Below, piece after piece: positions 38,809 through 45,854 of a stretch of DNA of 64,000 nt. Source of the DNA: Immundisolibacterales bacterium (GTDB taxonomy: Bacteria; Pseudomonadota; Gammaproteobacteria; HK1); NCBI GenBank assembly GCA_026712715.1, contig JAPOPW010000024.1, forward strand, positions 124,001-188,000. Reading direction: 5' to 3'. A program made the position numbers and the translations under genes. A model generated the notes under the pieces. That model worked only from the letters and a program-made list of their open reading frames with translations, did no database searches and was not told the DNA's origin. The first letter of the stretch is position 1. Each line of letters opens with the position of its first letter.

Positions 38809-39179
38809 CTCCCAATCGTCCCTATCTCGTTCGCGCCATCTACGAATGGATCGTGGACAACGGACTCACCCCGCACCTTCTGGTCAATGCGGAGGGGAAT
38901 GACGTCCACGTGCCGCGCGAGTACGTGAAGGACGGGCGCATCGTCCTCAGTGTGGCTCCCCGCTCGGTGCGCTCTCTCGAGCTCGGCAACGACTTCGTTT
39001 CCTTCGGCGCGCGGTTTGCCGGGCGGCACTTCGACGTCAACGTTCCGATTCGATGCGTGCTCGCGGTGTACGCACAGGAGAACGGCAGGGGCATCGCACT
39101 GGCGGAAGACGAGGAATCGCCGGCGGACTCGCCTCCGGACGGTCCCAAGGGACCTCCCAAGCTTCGCGTCGTCAACTAG
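38805..39179 (+). CDS. sspB: ClpXP adaptor SspB, likely CTG start
   Basis: A 124-residue adaptor that brings ssrA-tagged proteins to ClpXP. LTPNRPYLVRAIYEWIVDNGLTPHLLV, VPREYVKDGRIVLSVAPRSVRSLELGNDFVSFGARFAGR and the C-terminal ClpX-binding tail PPKLRVVN are clear. No ATG, GTG or TTG exists in frame near the conserved N-terminus. CTG 38805 fits: AAGGGA lies six bases before it, it overlaps the sspA stop as CTGA, and it gives (M)TPNRPY, matching SspB proteins that begin a few residues before TPxRPY. The acidic linker is short. The stop codon lies inside the inverted repeat of the element at 39176. Confidence 0.93.
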   Translation: MTPNRPYLVRAIYEWIVDNGLTPHLLVNAEGNDVHVPREYVKDGRIVLSVAPRSVRSLELGNDFVSFGARFAGRHFDVNVPIRCVLAVYAQENGRGIALAEDEESPADSPPDGPKGPPKLRVVN

Positions 39180-39478
39180 CGCGGAAATCTCACCAACTTT
39201 CGTCGCATACTCGAATAACTCTGCGAGTTATCCGAGATGGCTGGTTACCCGAAAAGTTCTCCGAATTTTTTGGGTTTGGGCGTCGAGACGGCGCTGAAGC
39301 GCGAAGACCTGTGGTCTTCGCGCGAGCTGGCCGCACGGACCGAAAGAGCGCTTCGCGCTGGCTGAAGGCGTAGTCGACACTAGCGCTACGCGCTGTCGAA
39401 GCGGCTTGAGGGAGTACGGCCAGTCACAGCGCATGGATCGGCGTCCGCAGCAGGAAGTTGGTGAGATTTCCGCGCTAG
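39176..39478. mobile_element. MITE-like palindromic element with 24-bp terminal inverted repeats
   Basis: A 303-bp unit bounded by perfect 24-bp inverted repeats at 39176-39199 and 39455-39478 (ends CTAGCGCGGAAATC...). The outermost CTAG on each side could be a 4-base YTAR target duplication of the IS5 type, leaving 20-bp repeats. Inside are several hairpins: 39211-39235 (one mismatch), a perfect 11-bp stem at 39299-39323, a 5-bp stem at 39347-39359, and a bulged stem at 39374-39399. I see no transposase, so it would move in trans. The left repeat supplies the sspB stop. The pattern is directly seen; mobility is inferred. Confidence 0.65.
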
Positions 39479-39603
39479 CCAGGAAGGAAGGGCCTCGGAC
39501 CGACGGGACGGGGAAGTACCCGCAATTGCCCCGGTTGCAGTCGCGTGCGCCGAGCACGGCCGCAATCCTGATTCAGCGGCCGGTTCCGCGGTGGCTCGAA
39601 AAA

Positions 39604-40215
39604 CTATCCCGCTCGGCGGTTGTCGAGATACTCGAAGAGACGGACGATCTGCGCGACACCGGGCACCTTGCGCGCCGTCTCGGTGACCGACTTGCCCTCC
39701 TCACGGGTCACCAGTCCCATGAGGAACACGACCCCGTTCTCGGTGACGACCTTGACGTTGACGTTCGAAGGTGCGGTGCTGTTGGGGTTGGTGGCCATCG
39801 CGATCCTGACGTGACCGGTGAGCAGGACATCCGTCGAGCGCCGGGAAATGGAGGTGGTGGGGCCGACCACGATCTCGTTGTGAACCCCGCGGACCTGATC
39901 CACCCGCTCCGCTTCGGCGGCCGCTCGGCGCTTCGCTTCCTCGTCCGGGAACTGGCCGGTCAACAGCACGATGCGATTGAAGCTGGTCACGCTCACCCGG
40001 TGCCGTTCATCCGAGAGACCGCGCTCGGTGAGCGCGACGCGGACCTTCCACTCGATGGTCTCGTCTTCCACCATCGTTCCGGTGGTCCGACGGTCGACCG
40101 AGACCGCACCGGTTCCGGCCACGCCGGCCGCACCCAGAAGCGCGGTCGTCCCGCACCCCTCGAGGAGCAGGACGAGCACGAGGACGAACGGGAGAGTGAC
40201 CGATGTCCGGATCAT
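39604..40215 (-). CDS. dolP: Outer-membrane BON-domain lipoprotein DolP
   Basis: A 203-residue lipoprotein: signal peptide with lipobox LLEGC (Cys21), then two BON domains, about 47-117 (DETIEWKVRVALTERGL, NRIVLLTGQFPDEEAKRRA, VRGVHNEIVVG) and about 125-195 (TDVLLTGHVRIAM, VNVKVVTENGVVFLMGLVTREEG, VPGVAQIVRLFEYL). DolP (YraP) supports outer-membrane integrity and BAM function. In E. coli it is the last gene of the yraM-yraN-diaA-yraP row; here diaA is missing and the gene follows yraN directly. Confidence 0.92.
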   Translation of the reverse strand: MIRTSVTLPFVLVLVLLLEGCGTTALLGAAGVAGTGAVSVDRRTTGTMVEDETIEWKVRVALTERGLSDERHRVSVTSFNRIVLLTGQFPDEEAKRRAAAEAERVDQVRGVHNEIVVGPTTSISRRSTDVLLTGHVRIAMATNPNSTAPSNVNVKVVTENGVVFLMGLVTREEGKSVTETARKVPGVAQIVRLFEYLDNRRAG

Positions 40216-40261
40216 GCGAATCAGCCCGGGAGTTTGCAGCGAGCCCCCATTTTCTCATGTA

Positions 40262-40633
40262 TCAGGTGTCGAAGGCACCCCGCAGCCAGCGAACGTCCGG
40301 GTCTTCGGGATTGCCGATGACGGTAACGACATCGAACCGGCACTCCGGGACCCGCGCGCGGCTGCGGACCCTGAGCCAGGTGTCCGCGGTACGGGCAATC
40401 CGGGCGCGCTTGCGCCGATCCACGCTTTCCGCCGGGTCCATGAAGCCGGCCCCGCGTCGCGATCGAACTTCGACGAACACCACCAGGGCGCCGTCCTCCA
40501 TGACGAGATCAATCTCGCCGTAGCGGGAGCGAAAGTTCCGCTCCCGGCACACGAGCCCGTGGTCGGCGAGGTGCCTCGCCGCGACCTCTTCGGCCCATCG
40601 TCCACGGGACGCGCGGTCGCCGGGTGCGGTCAC
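40262..40633 (-). CDS. yraN: UPF0102 (YraN) nuclease-like protein
   Basis: A 123-residue protein of the YraN family with a restriction-endonuclease-like core: RGRWAEEVAARHLADHGL, YGEIDLVMEDGALVVFVEVRSRRGAGF (the D and ExR/K residues of the PD-(D/E)xK type) and DPAESVDRRKRARIARTADTWL. Function is not settled; a DNA repair or recombination role has been suggested. GTG 40633 overlaps the lpoA stop by four bases. The neighbourhood lpoA-yraN-dolP supports the call. Confidence 0.92.
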   Translation of the reverse strand: MTAPGDRASRGRWAEEVAARHLADHGLVCRERNFRSRYGEIDLVMEDGALVVFVEVRSRRGAGFMDPAESVDRRKRARIARTADTWLRVRSRARVPECRFDVVTVIGNPEDPDVRWLRGAFDT

Positions 40634-42474
40634 GGCGAAATCGGTTCCGGCGTGCCGTCGCGAAAACGCGCCCACGCCATCTCCACCCGGATTCGTCCGT
40701 CCTCCCTCACCGACAGCCGTCCGGTCCGCCCGGAGATCGATGCCGCTTCGGGTCGGGCCGCGAGGCGGAAGAGCTCGCGTTGCAGGCGGTACGCATCGAT
40801 GCCGAAGGCGTAGTAGCGGATGAAGCCTTCGCTCGCGGCCGGCCATTGCTCCACAATCCGCTCGCGCAAGCGGTCGCCGGCGGATGGCGGGCCGAGCACC
40901 CACGGCATGTCGTAGAAGACGATGCCTTCGAGGTCCAGATCGCGTTGCGGTGCCGGTACCCCGCCGAATACGTGCGAGGTCGCGTACACCGGAAGATCCG
41001 CTGCCCGGAGGAAGCTGATCTGCGGTCGGAGCCGGCGCGCCTCGCGCGGGAATCCCGCCAGGAAGATGAAATCGAGATCGCCGCGCGGTAGTGATTCGTG
41101 GCGAATCGAACGGCGCAGGGTGCGGCGCAGCTTCCGCGCCCGAGCCTCGGCCGCGTCCAGGTCGAGCAGCTCGCGGACCGGCCCGGCGAGGTCCTCCGCC
41201 GCACCCTGATACCTGGTGTGAGCGGCCACGATCGCCCCGGACGCCTCGAAGTGGCGCGTGAACGCGTCGGCGACGCGTTCGCCCCAGGCGGATTCCGGCA
41301 CGATCACTCCCGCGCGCGAATGGCCGTTCCTGCGGGCGTAGTCGGCAACCGCCCGGGCCTCGTCCTCGGGCGAGAGGGCGTAGCGATAGGTCGGTTCTCC
41401 CCCGGTCGGCGTGAAGCCGTCCTCGAACGCGTTGAGAAGGAGTACCGGCACGCCGCGATCGGCAAGTGATGCGACGCGGCCGATAGCCGTCTTGCTGAGC
41501 GGTCCGACCACGAAATCGGCGCCCCGTTCCACCGCCGCACGGAAGAGCTCCTCCGGGTCCCGGCGTCCGGTGTCGAAAATGGAGACGGTTGGGCGATCCC
41601 CGGGCGCGGTGTACCAGCCTGCAAGGAAGCCGTCGCGCACCGCTGCGGCGGCGGACGCGAAGGTTCCGGACAGAGGAAGCAGCAGCGCGACGTGGCCGGG
41701 AGGCGAACCCTTCTTCCGGATGGTCTCCACAAGCCCGGGCACGATCGCCGAGCCCGCCGGGTGCTCCGGATGCCTTTCGCTCCAGTGCTGAAGTGCGGCG
41801 GAGAAGGCCCGAAAATCGACTCGATGGGCGCGTGCGATCTGCTCGAGCTCGAGCCAACCGGCGGCCGCCCCGCGCGCGTTCGCGCGAAGGTCCCGCAGCG
41901 GCTCGTCGGGTAGCGAACGGAGCAGTCCCCAGAGCGTTTCCCGGTTGGCATCCGGATTTCCGAGCCGCGAATCGAGGGCGATCCGGAACCGGATTTCGTC
42001 GATGGGCCGCTCCGCCATGTGGGCCGCCCGCACCGCTAGCTCGAGCGCGGCGGCGGGCTCCGGAGAGGTCAGCATGGCCTCGAGGGAGGGGAGGGCGTCG
42101 AATGCCTCGCGGGCGGCACCGCCCGCGAGGGCGACGCGAGCGAGCAGCAGGGCCCGGCGTGCCGAATCCGCCGGTCGGAGGGACGACGGCTCGATCACGC
42201 GGGCCATCTCGCCGGCGTGCGAGCGTCGGCCCGCCCGCCACCAAGCTTCGGCCGCACGGAGCCGCAAGGTCGCGGATTCCGGCCCCGGCGCCTCTTCCGC
42301 CTTCGCAAGCCAGGCCGCGGCGGCCTCCTCGTGGAGTCCCTGCCGGGCGAGCGCGGCGGGGTCCCGGACCCCGGACTCCGGGAGACCCGAAGAGGTCCCG
42401 GACTCCTGGTTGCAGCCGAACAAGGCGAGGGACCCGGCGGCGAGAAGGACGGCGATTCGCAGTGCGCTTATCAT
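40630..42474 (-). CDS. lpoA: Penicillin-binding protein activator LpoA
   Basis: A 614-residue outer-membrane lipoprotein that reaches through the periplasm to stimulate the bifunctional synthase PBP1A. A signal peptide with lipobox LFGC (Cys21) is followed by an Ala-rich TPR-like region to about 255, then a LivJ-type periplasmic-binding-fold domain (VALLLPLSGTFASAAAAVRDGFLAGW at about 263-288, ERGADFVVGPLSKTAIGRVA, VFGGVPAPQRDLDLEGIVFYDMPW). It diverges from rsmI with 42 bases between, as in E. coli. Confidence 0.93.
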   Translation of the reverse strand: MISALRIAVLLAAGSLALFGCNQESGTSSGLPESGVRDPAALARQGLHEEAAAAWLAKAEEAPGPESATLRLRAAEAWWRAGRRSHAGEMARVIEPSSLRPADSARRALLLARVALAGGAAREAFDALPSLEAMLTSPEPAAALELAVRAAHMAERPIDEIRFRIALDSRLGNPDANRETLWGLLRSLPDEPLRDLRANARGAAAGWLELEQIARAHRVDFRAFSAALQHWSERHPEHPAGSAIVPGLVETIRKKGSPPGHVALLLPLSGTFASAAAAVRDGFLAGWYTAPGDRPTVSIFDTGRRDPEELFRAAVERGADFVVGPLSKTAIGRVASLADRGVPVLLLNAFEDGFTPTGGEPTYRYALSPEDEARAVADYARRNGHSRAGVIVPESAWGERVADAFTRHFEASGAIVAAHTRYQGAAEDLAGPVRELLDLDAAEARARKLRRTLRRSIRHESLPRGDLDFIFLAGFPREARRLRPQISFLRAADLPVYATSHVFGGVPAPQRDLDLEGIVFYDMPWVLGPPSAGDRLRERIVEQWPAASEGFIRYYAFGIDAYRLQRELFRLAARPEAASISGRTGRLSVREDGRIRVEMAWARFRDGTPEPISP

Positions 42475-42516
42475 GGGATGCCTCGGGCGCCGGAAGTATT
42501 CGCCGAGAGGTCGGAC

Positions 42517-43449
42517 ATGTCAATCAGCCCCGGGCGGGACGGGTCCGCCATCGCACCCGGACCCGGGACCCTGCCCGGGACCCTGTATGTCGTCGCCACT
42601 CCGATCGGCAATCTCGCGGACCTCGGGGAGCGTGCCAAGGCGGTGCTGGGCGAGGTCGACGTGGTGGCCGCCGAGGACACCCGGCACACCCGACGTCTCC
42701 TCGACCGCCATGGAATCCCGGCGCGGCTCGAGTCTCTCCACGAACACAACGAGCGGCGCCGCGTGCCGGGCATCGTGTTCCGGCTTCGCGAGGGAACGTC
42801 GTTCGCGCTCGTCAGCGATTCGGGAACTCCGCTCGTCAGCGATCCAGGATACCTTCTCGTGCGCGCGGCGGCCGAGGCGAACGTCCCGATCGTCCCGATC
42901 CCCGGGCCGAGCGCCTTTCTCTGTGCGCTGTCCGTGTCCGGCCTGCCCGTCGACCGGTTCGCCTTCGAGGGCTTTCTCCCGGCCGCGCGTGGAGCGCGCG
43001 ACGCTCGCCTCGAAGCGCTTTGCGACGATCCTCGCACTCTCGTGTTCCACGAAGCGCCGCACCGGGTCGTCGCGAGCCTGGAAGCGATGGGCGCCGCGTT
43101 CGGCGGCGCGCGCCGTATCGTCGTCGCGCGAGAGCTTACGAAGCGGCACGAGTCGCTGGTCCGAACCACCCTGAGCGAAGCGCCGTCCGGCATCGGGAAG
43201 CCGCGCGGGGAGTACGTGCTCGTGGTCGAGGGCCGGCCGCGGACGCGCGAGGTGCCGGCGGCCGCGGAGCGCACGCTCGATGTCCTGCTCGAGTCTCTTC
43301 CGCTCCGGCAGGCGGTGGACCTTGCCGCGCGCGCGACCGGCGTGCCGCGAAAGCGCATGTATCGGCTCGCCCTCGCTCGCCGTGAGGAGGGATATCCCGG
43401 GCCGGTCGAATCCACCGGTTGCGGGCCGGAGCGTCGGGACGGAAACTAG
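42517..43449 (+). CDS. rsmI: 16S rRNA 2'-O-ribose C1402 methyltransferase
   Basis: A 310-residue SAM-dependent enzyme that methylates C1402 of 16S rRNA. ATG 42517 has GAGAGG upstream. LYVVATPIGNLADLGERAKAVL at about 23-44, VVAAEDTRHTRRLLDRHGI, SLHEHNE, FALVSDSGTPLVSDPGYLLV, VPIPGPSAFLCALSVSGLP and FHEAPHRVVASLEAM are all RsmI motifs. Placed between lpoA and rnpB as in many Gammaproteobacteria; rnpB begins five bases after its stop. Confidence 0.97.
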   Translation: MSISPGRDGSAIAPGPGTLPGTLYVVATPIGNLADLGERAKAVLGEVDVVAAEDTRHTRRLLDRHGIPARLESLHEHNERRRVPGIVFRLREGTSFALVSDSGTPLVSDPGYLLVRAAAEANVPIVPIPGPSAFLCALSVSGLPVDRFAFEGFLPAARGARDARLEALCDDPRTLVFHEAPHRVVASLEAMGAAFGGARRIVVARELTKRHESLVRTTLSEAPSGIGKPRGEYVLVVEGRPRTREVPAAAERTLDVLLESLPLRQAVDLAARATGVPRKRMYRLALARREEGYPGPVESTGCGPERRDGN

Positions 43450-43453
43450 CCGG

Positions 43454-43805
43454 GCGGGAGTCGGCCGGGCAGCCGCTGCGTCGCGTTTCGCGGCGCGGAG
43501 GAAAGTCCGGGCTCCGCAGGGCAGGGTGCCAGGTAACGCCTGGGGGGCGCGAGCCCACGGAAAGTGCCACAGAAAACATACCGCCCGACGTGTTCGGGTA
43601 AGGGTGAAAAGGTGCGGTAAGAGCGCACCGCGCCGGTGGTAACACCGGTGGCAGGGTAAACCCCACCCGGAGCAAGACCAAATAGGGGAGCGTTCGGCGT
43701 GGCCCGCGCCGCTCCCGGGTAGGTCGCTCGAGGCGTGCGGTGACGCACGTCCCAGATGAATGGCTGCCCCCGACAGAACCCGGCTTACAGGCCGGCTCCC
43801 GCGCC
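43454..43805 (+). ncRNA. rnpB: RNase P RNA, bacterial type A
   Basis: The catalytic RNA that removes tRNA 5' leaders. Universal parts are clear: GGAGGAAAGTCCGGGCTCC from 43497, GGCAGGGTGCCAGGTAACGCC, GGTGCGGTAAGAGCGCACC, CACCCGGAGCAAGACCAAATAGG, and ACAGAACCCGGCTTA at 43773-43787. Helix P1 forms between GCGGGAG at 43454 and GGCTCCCGC ending at 43802. The exact 3' end is uncertain by a few bases. It follows rsmI and precedes mraZ. Confidence 0.97.
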
Positions 43806-44076
43806 TTCCGCGTCCTGGCGCCCTCTCCGTGCGTTGCCCCGATGCTCCCCGGGCTTCTCCCGCTCAGGGTGAAGCTCGCGCAGGTACTTTGCGTGTTGCA
43901 CGGATGCACAATTTTCTCAAGAACGATCGATGTATTGACTCCGGCTATAAAGTCTTGGTGGTAATTGGCTGAAATAAATATTCAAATAAATCAGTGTCTC
44001 TCTCGTTTCTCAGCCCCGCCTGCCTCATTGCGTCACGTGCCGGTGGCAGTCGTTGGCTGAATTCGTCCCCGATGCC

Positions 44077-44109
44077 TTGACAGGCGTATTTCGAGGTGTT
44101 ACCTGTCAA
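44077..44109 (+). promoter_or_regulatory. Inverted repeat overlapping a consensus -35 box
   Basis: TTGACAGG (44077-44084) and CCTGTCAA (44102-44109) form a perfect 8-bp inverted repeat with 17 bases between. TTGACA is itself the sigma70 -35 consensus, and TACCTG 17 bases later is a weak -10. The repeat could be an operator covering the dcw promoter or an RNA hairpin; I cannot choose from sequence. Confidence 0.45.
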
Positions 44110-44114
44110 CACCA

Positions 44115-44147
44115 AGTGGGGTGAGGTGGAAAATTTAGGTGTAAAAT
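44115..44147 (+). promoter_or_regulatory. MraZ-box-like GTGG repeats and possible -10
   Basis: Tandem AGTGGGGTG, AGGTGGAAA and AGGTGTAAA begin at 44115, 44124 and 44137, spaced about 10 and 13 bases. MraZ is known to bind short GTGG/TGGG direct repeats before its own gene, so these are likely its operators and would give feedback control of the cluster. TAAAAT at 44142-44147 could be a -10 box, putting the start about 40 bases before mraZ. Confidence 0.5.
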
Positions 44148-44192
44148 GGAATATCTATCCACCAGAGCAGAAAGGCGGCCGGCGTAAAGGCA

Positions 44193-44672
44193 ATGTTCCG
44201 GGGCGAGTCCAGCATCGTGATCGACGACAAGGGGCGGCTGGCGATCCCGAAGGGATACCGTGCGCTCCTGGCCGAGCATTGGGGAGAGCCGGTCCGGCTG
44301 ACGCTCACCATCGGGCTGACTCCGGACATCGAGCAGCACCGGTGGCTGGTCGCGTATCCGGCCCCGGAGTGGGAGGCGTACGAAGCGAAGCTGAACGAGG
44401 TCTCGCCCTTCGACTGGGAGGCGCGAAAGGTCTCCGGCATGCTCATCGGCCACGCCAACGACGTCGAGCTCGACCGCCAGGGGCGGTTCGTCATTCCCCC
44501 TTCGCTGCGCTCGTTCGCGAGCCTCGGGCCGCGGGCGACGATCGTCGGGCAGGGACGCGAGTTCGAGCTGTGGGACGAGGACGGACGCAACAAGTGGCGT
44601 GACGAGTCGATAGCGTCCATCGGCAGGATCCTCGCCAATCCTTCACCCGGGCTTCTGGCCATCAATCGGTGA
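44193..44672 (+). CDS. mraZ: Transcriptional regulator MraZ
   Basis: A 159-residue DNA-binding protein with two AbrB-like halves that represses the division and cell wall cluster it heads. MFRGESSIVIDDKGRLAIPKGYR at the start and VELDRQGRFVIPPSLRSFA in the second half carry the paired DxxxR motifs. Start ATG 44193 with AAAGG just upstream. GTGG repeats upstream suggest autoregulation. Overlaps rsmH by four bases. Confidence 0.97.
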   Translation: MFRGESSIVIDDKGRLAIPKGYRALLAEHWGEPVRLTLTIGLTPDIEQHRWLVAYPAPEWEAYEAKLNEVSPFDWEARKVSGMLIGHANDVELDRQGRFVIPPSLRSFASLGPRATIVGQGREFELWDEDGRNKWRDESIASIGRILANPSPGLLAINR

Positions 44673-45571
44673 CGCATGTACCGGTGCTGCTGGATGCCGT
44701 CCTCGAAGGTCTCGCGTTGGGACTCGGGTCCGTCGCCGTCGACTGTACTTTCGGACGGGGCGGGCATACGAGGGCGATGCTCGCACGAATCGGTCCGGCC
44801 GGTCGCGTGGTGGCCATCGATCGGGACCCCGACGCGATTCGCGCGGGGCTGCTTTTCCGCGACCCGCGGCTCGAGCTGGTGCATGCGCGATTCGATGCCC
44901 TCGGTGCCATCTGCGAGGAGCGTGGCCTCGTCTCCTCGGTCGACGGTGTGCTCTTCGACCTCGGGGTCTCGTCCCCGCAGCTCGAGAATCCCGCCCGTGG
45001 ATTCTCGATCCGGCGCGAGGGTCCCCTCGACATGCGGATGGACCCCGGCGACGGCGAGCCGGTCGGGGCCTGGCTGGCACGGGTCTCGGAACGGGAGCTC
45101 GCCGGCGTGATTGCACGGTACGGAGAAGAGCGCCGCGCACGCCGCATCGCCGCCGCGATCGTTCGAGAGCGGCCGGTCGCGACGACGGCCGAGCTCGCCG
45201 CCGTCGTCGAGCGGGCCGCACCGTCGCGCGAAGCGTCCATCCATGCGGCGACCAGGACTTTTCAGGCGCTTCGCATACACGCGAACCGGGAAATCGAGTG
45301 CCTCGAGGCAGCGCTTCCCGCCGCCGTGGAGGTGCTGAAGCCGGGCGGGAGGATCGCGGTCATCAGCTTCCATTCGCTTGAAGACCGGGTGGCGAAGCGT
45401 TTCTTCCGCGCCGAATCCCGGGAGGTGCCGGGCCCTCGGGGTCTGCCGTCACCCCGCCGCCCCCGGATGCGCGTGGTGGCCGCGCGGGTTCGCCCGACCT
45501 CCTGCGAGGTGGCCGCGAACCCGCGCTCGCGCAGCGCCGTGCTGCGGGTAGCCGAGCGGGTGGCCGAATGA
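44669..45571 (+). CDS. rsmH: 16S rRNA m4C1402 methyltransferase
   Basis: A 300-residue SAM-dependent enzyme that methylates N4 of C1402 in 16S rRNA, the same nucleotide as RsmI. THVPVLLDAVLEGLAL, VDCTFGRGGHTRAMLARIGPAGRVVAIDRDPDAI, FDLGVSSPQLENPARGFSIRREGPLDMRMDP and GGRIAVISFHSLEDRVAKRFFR are standard. GTG start overlapping the mraZ stop; ftsL overlaps its end. Confidence 0.98.
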   Translation: MTHVPVLLDAVLEGLALGLGSVAVDCTFGRGGHTRAMLARIGPAGRVVAIDRDPDAIRAGLLFRDPRLELVHARFDALGAICEERGLVSSVDGVLFDLGVSSPQLENPARGFSIRREGPLDMRMDPGDGEPVGAWLARVSERELAGVIARYGEERRARRIAAAIVRERPVATTAELAAVVERAAPSREASIHAATRTFQALRIHANREIECLEAALPAAVEVLKPGGRIAVISFHSLEDRVAKRFFRAESREVPGPRGLPSPRRPRMRVVAARVRPTSCEVAANPRSRSAVLRVAERVAE

Positions 45572-45849
45572 GCTCGGCCGTGCGCGTCGCAATCTGGCCC
45601 GCCGCGCTCCTCCTCGCCGTTCTGAGCGCGCTCGCGGTGGTGGTCGTCAAGCACGAGAGCCGCAAGCTCTTCGTCGAGCTGCAGGGGCTCGAGCGCGTGC
45701 GTGACGAGCTGAACGTCAACTGGGGCCAGCTCAAGCTGGAGAGCGGCTATCTCGCGGCCCATGACCGCGTCCGGAGCCTGGCGCGGGCGCATCTCGACAT
45801 GGGTCGACCGGATCCGGGACAGATGGCCATCGTCAACCTCGAGTACTGA
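45568..45849 (+). CDS. ftsL: Cell division protein FtsL
   Basis: A 93-residue bitopic membrane protein of the FtsQLB subcomplex that recruits and activates FtsWI. A very short cytoplasmic N-terminus, a helix at about 8-28 (WPAALLLAVLSALAVVVVKHE), then a periplasmic coiled coil (ESRKLFVELQGLERVRDELNVNWGQLKLE) and the C-terminal ARAHLDMGRPDPGQMAIVNL. ATG 45568 overlaps the rsmH stop. Sequence conservation is low, but size, topology and place fix it. Confidence 0.95.
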   Translation: MSSAVRVAIWPAALLLAVLSALAVVVVKHESRKLFVELQGLERVRDELNVNWGQLKLESGYLAAHDRVRSLARAHLDMGRPDPGQMAIVNLEY

Positions 45850-45854
45850 ACGCC

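Larger units (their letters stand above)
43806..44192. other. AT-rich leader between rnpB and mraZ
   Basis: 387 bases without a gene. From about 43900 to 44010 the base composition drops sharply toward A and T (for example GAAATAAATATTCAAATAAATC at 43971-43992), unlike everything around it, so it probably combines the rnpB exit and an UP-element-rich promoter for the dcw cluster. TTGACT at 43935 is a possible -35, but I cannot pair it with a good -10. Sites nearer mraZ are listed separately. Confidence 0.5.

Noticed and set aside
39053..39557. Frames through the inverted-repeat element that might encode a transposase remnant
   Set aside because: Translations in both directions show no DDE or HUH motifs and are interrupted; I kept only the repeat structure as evidence.
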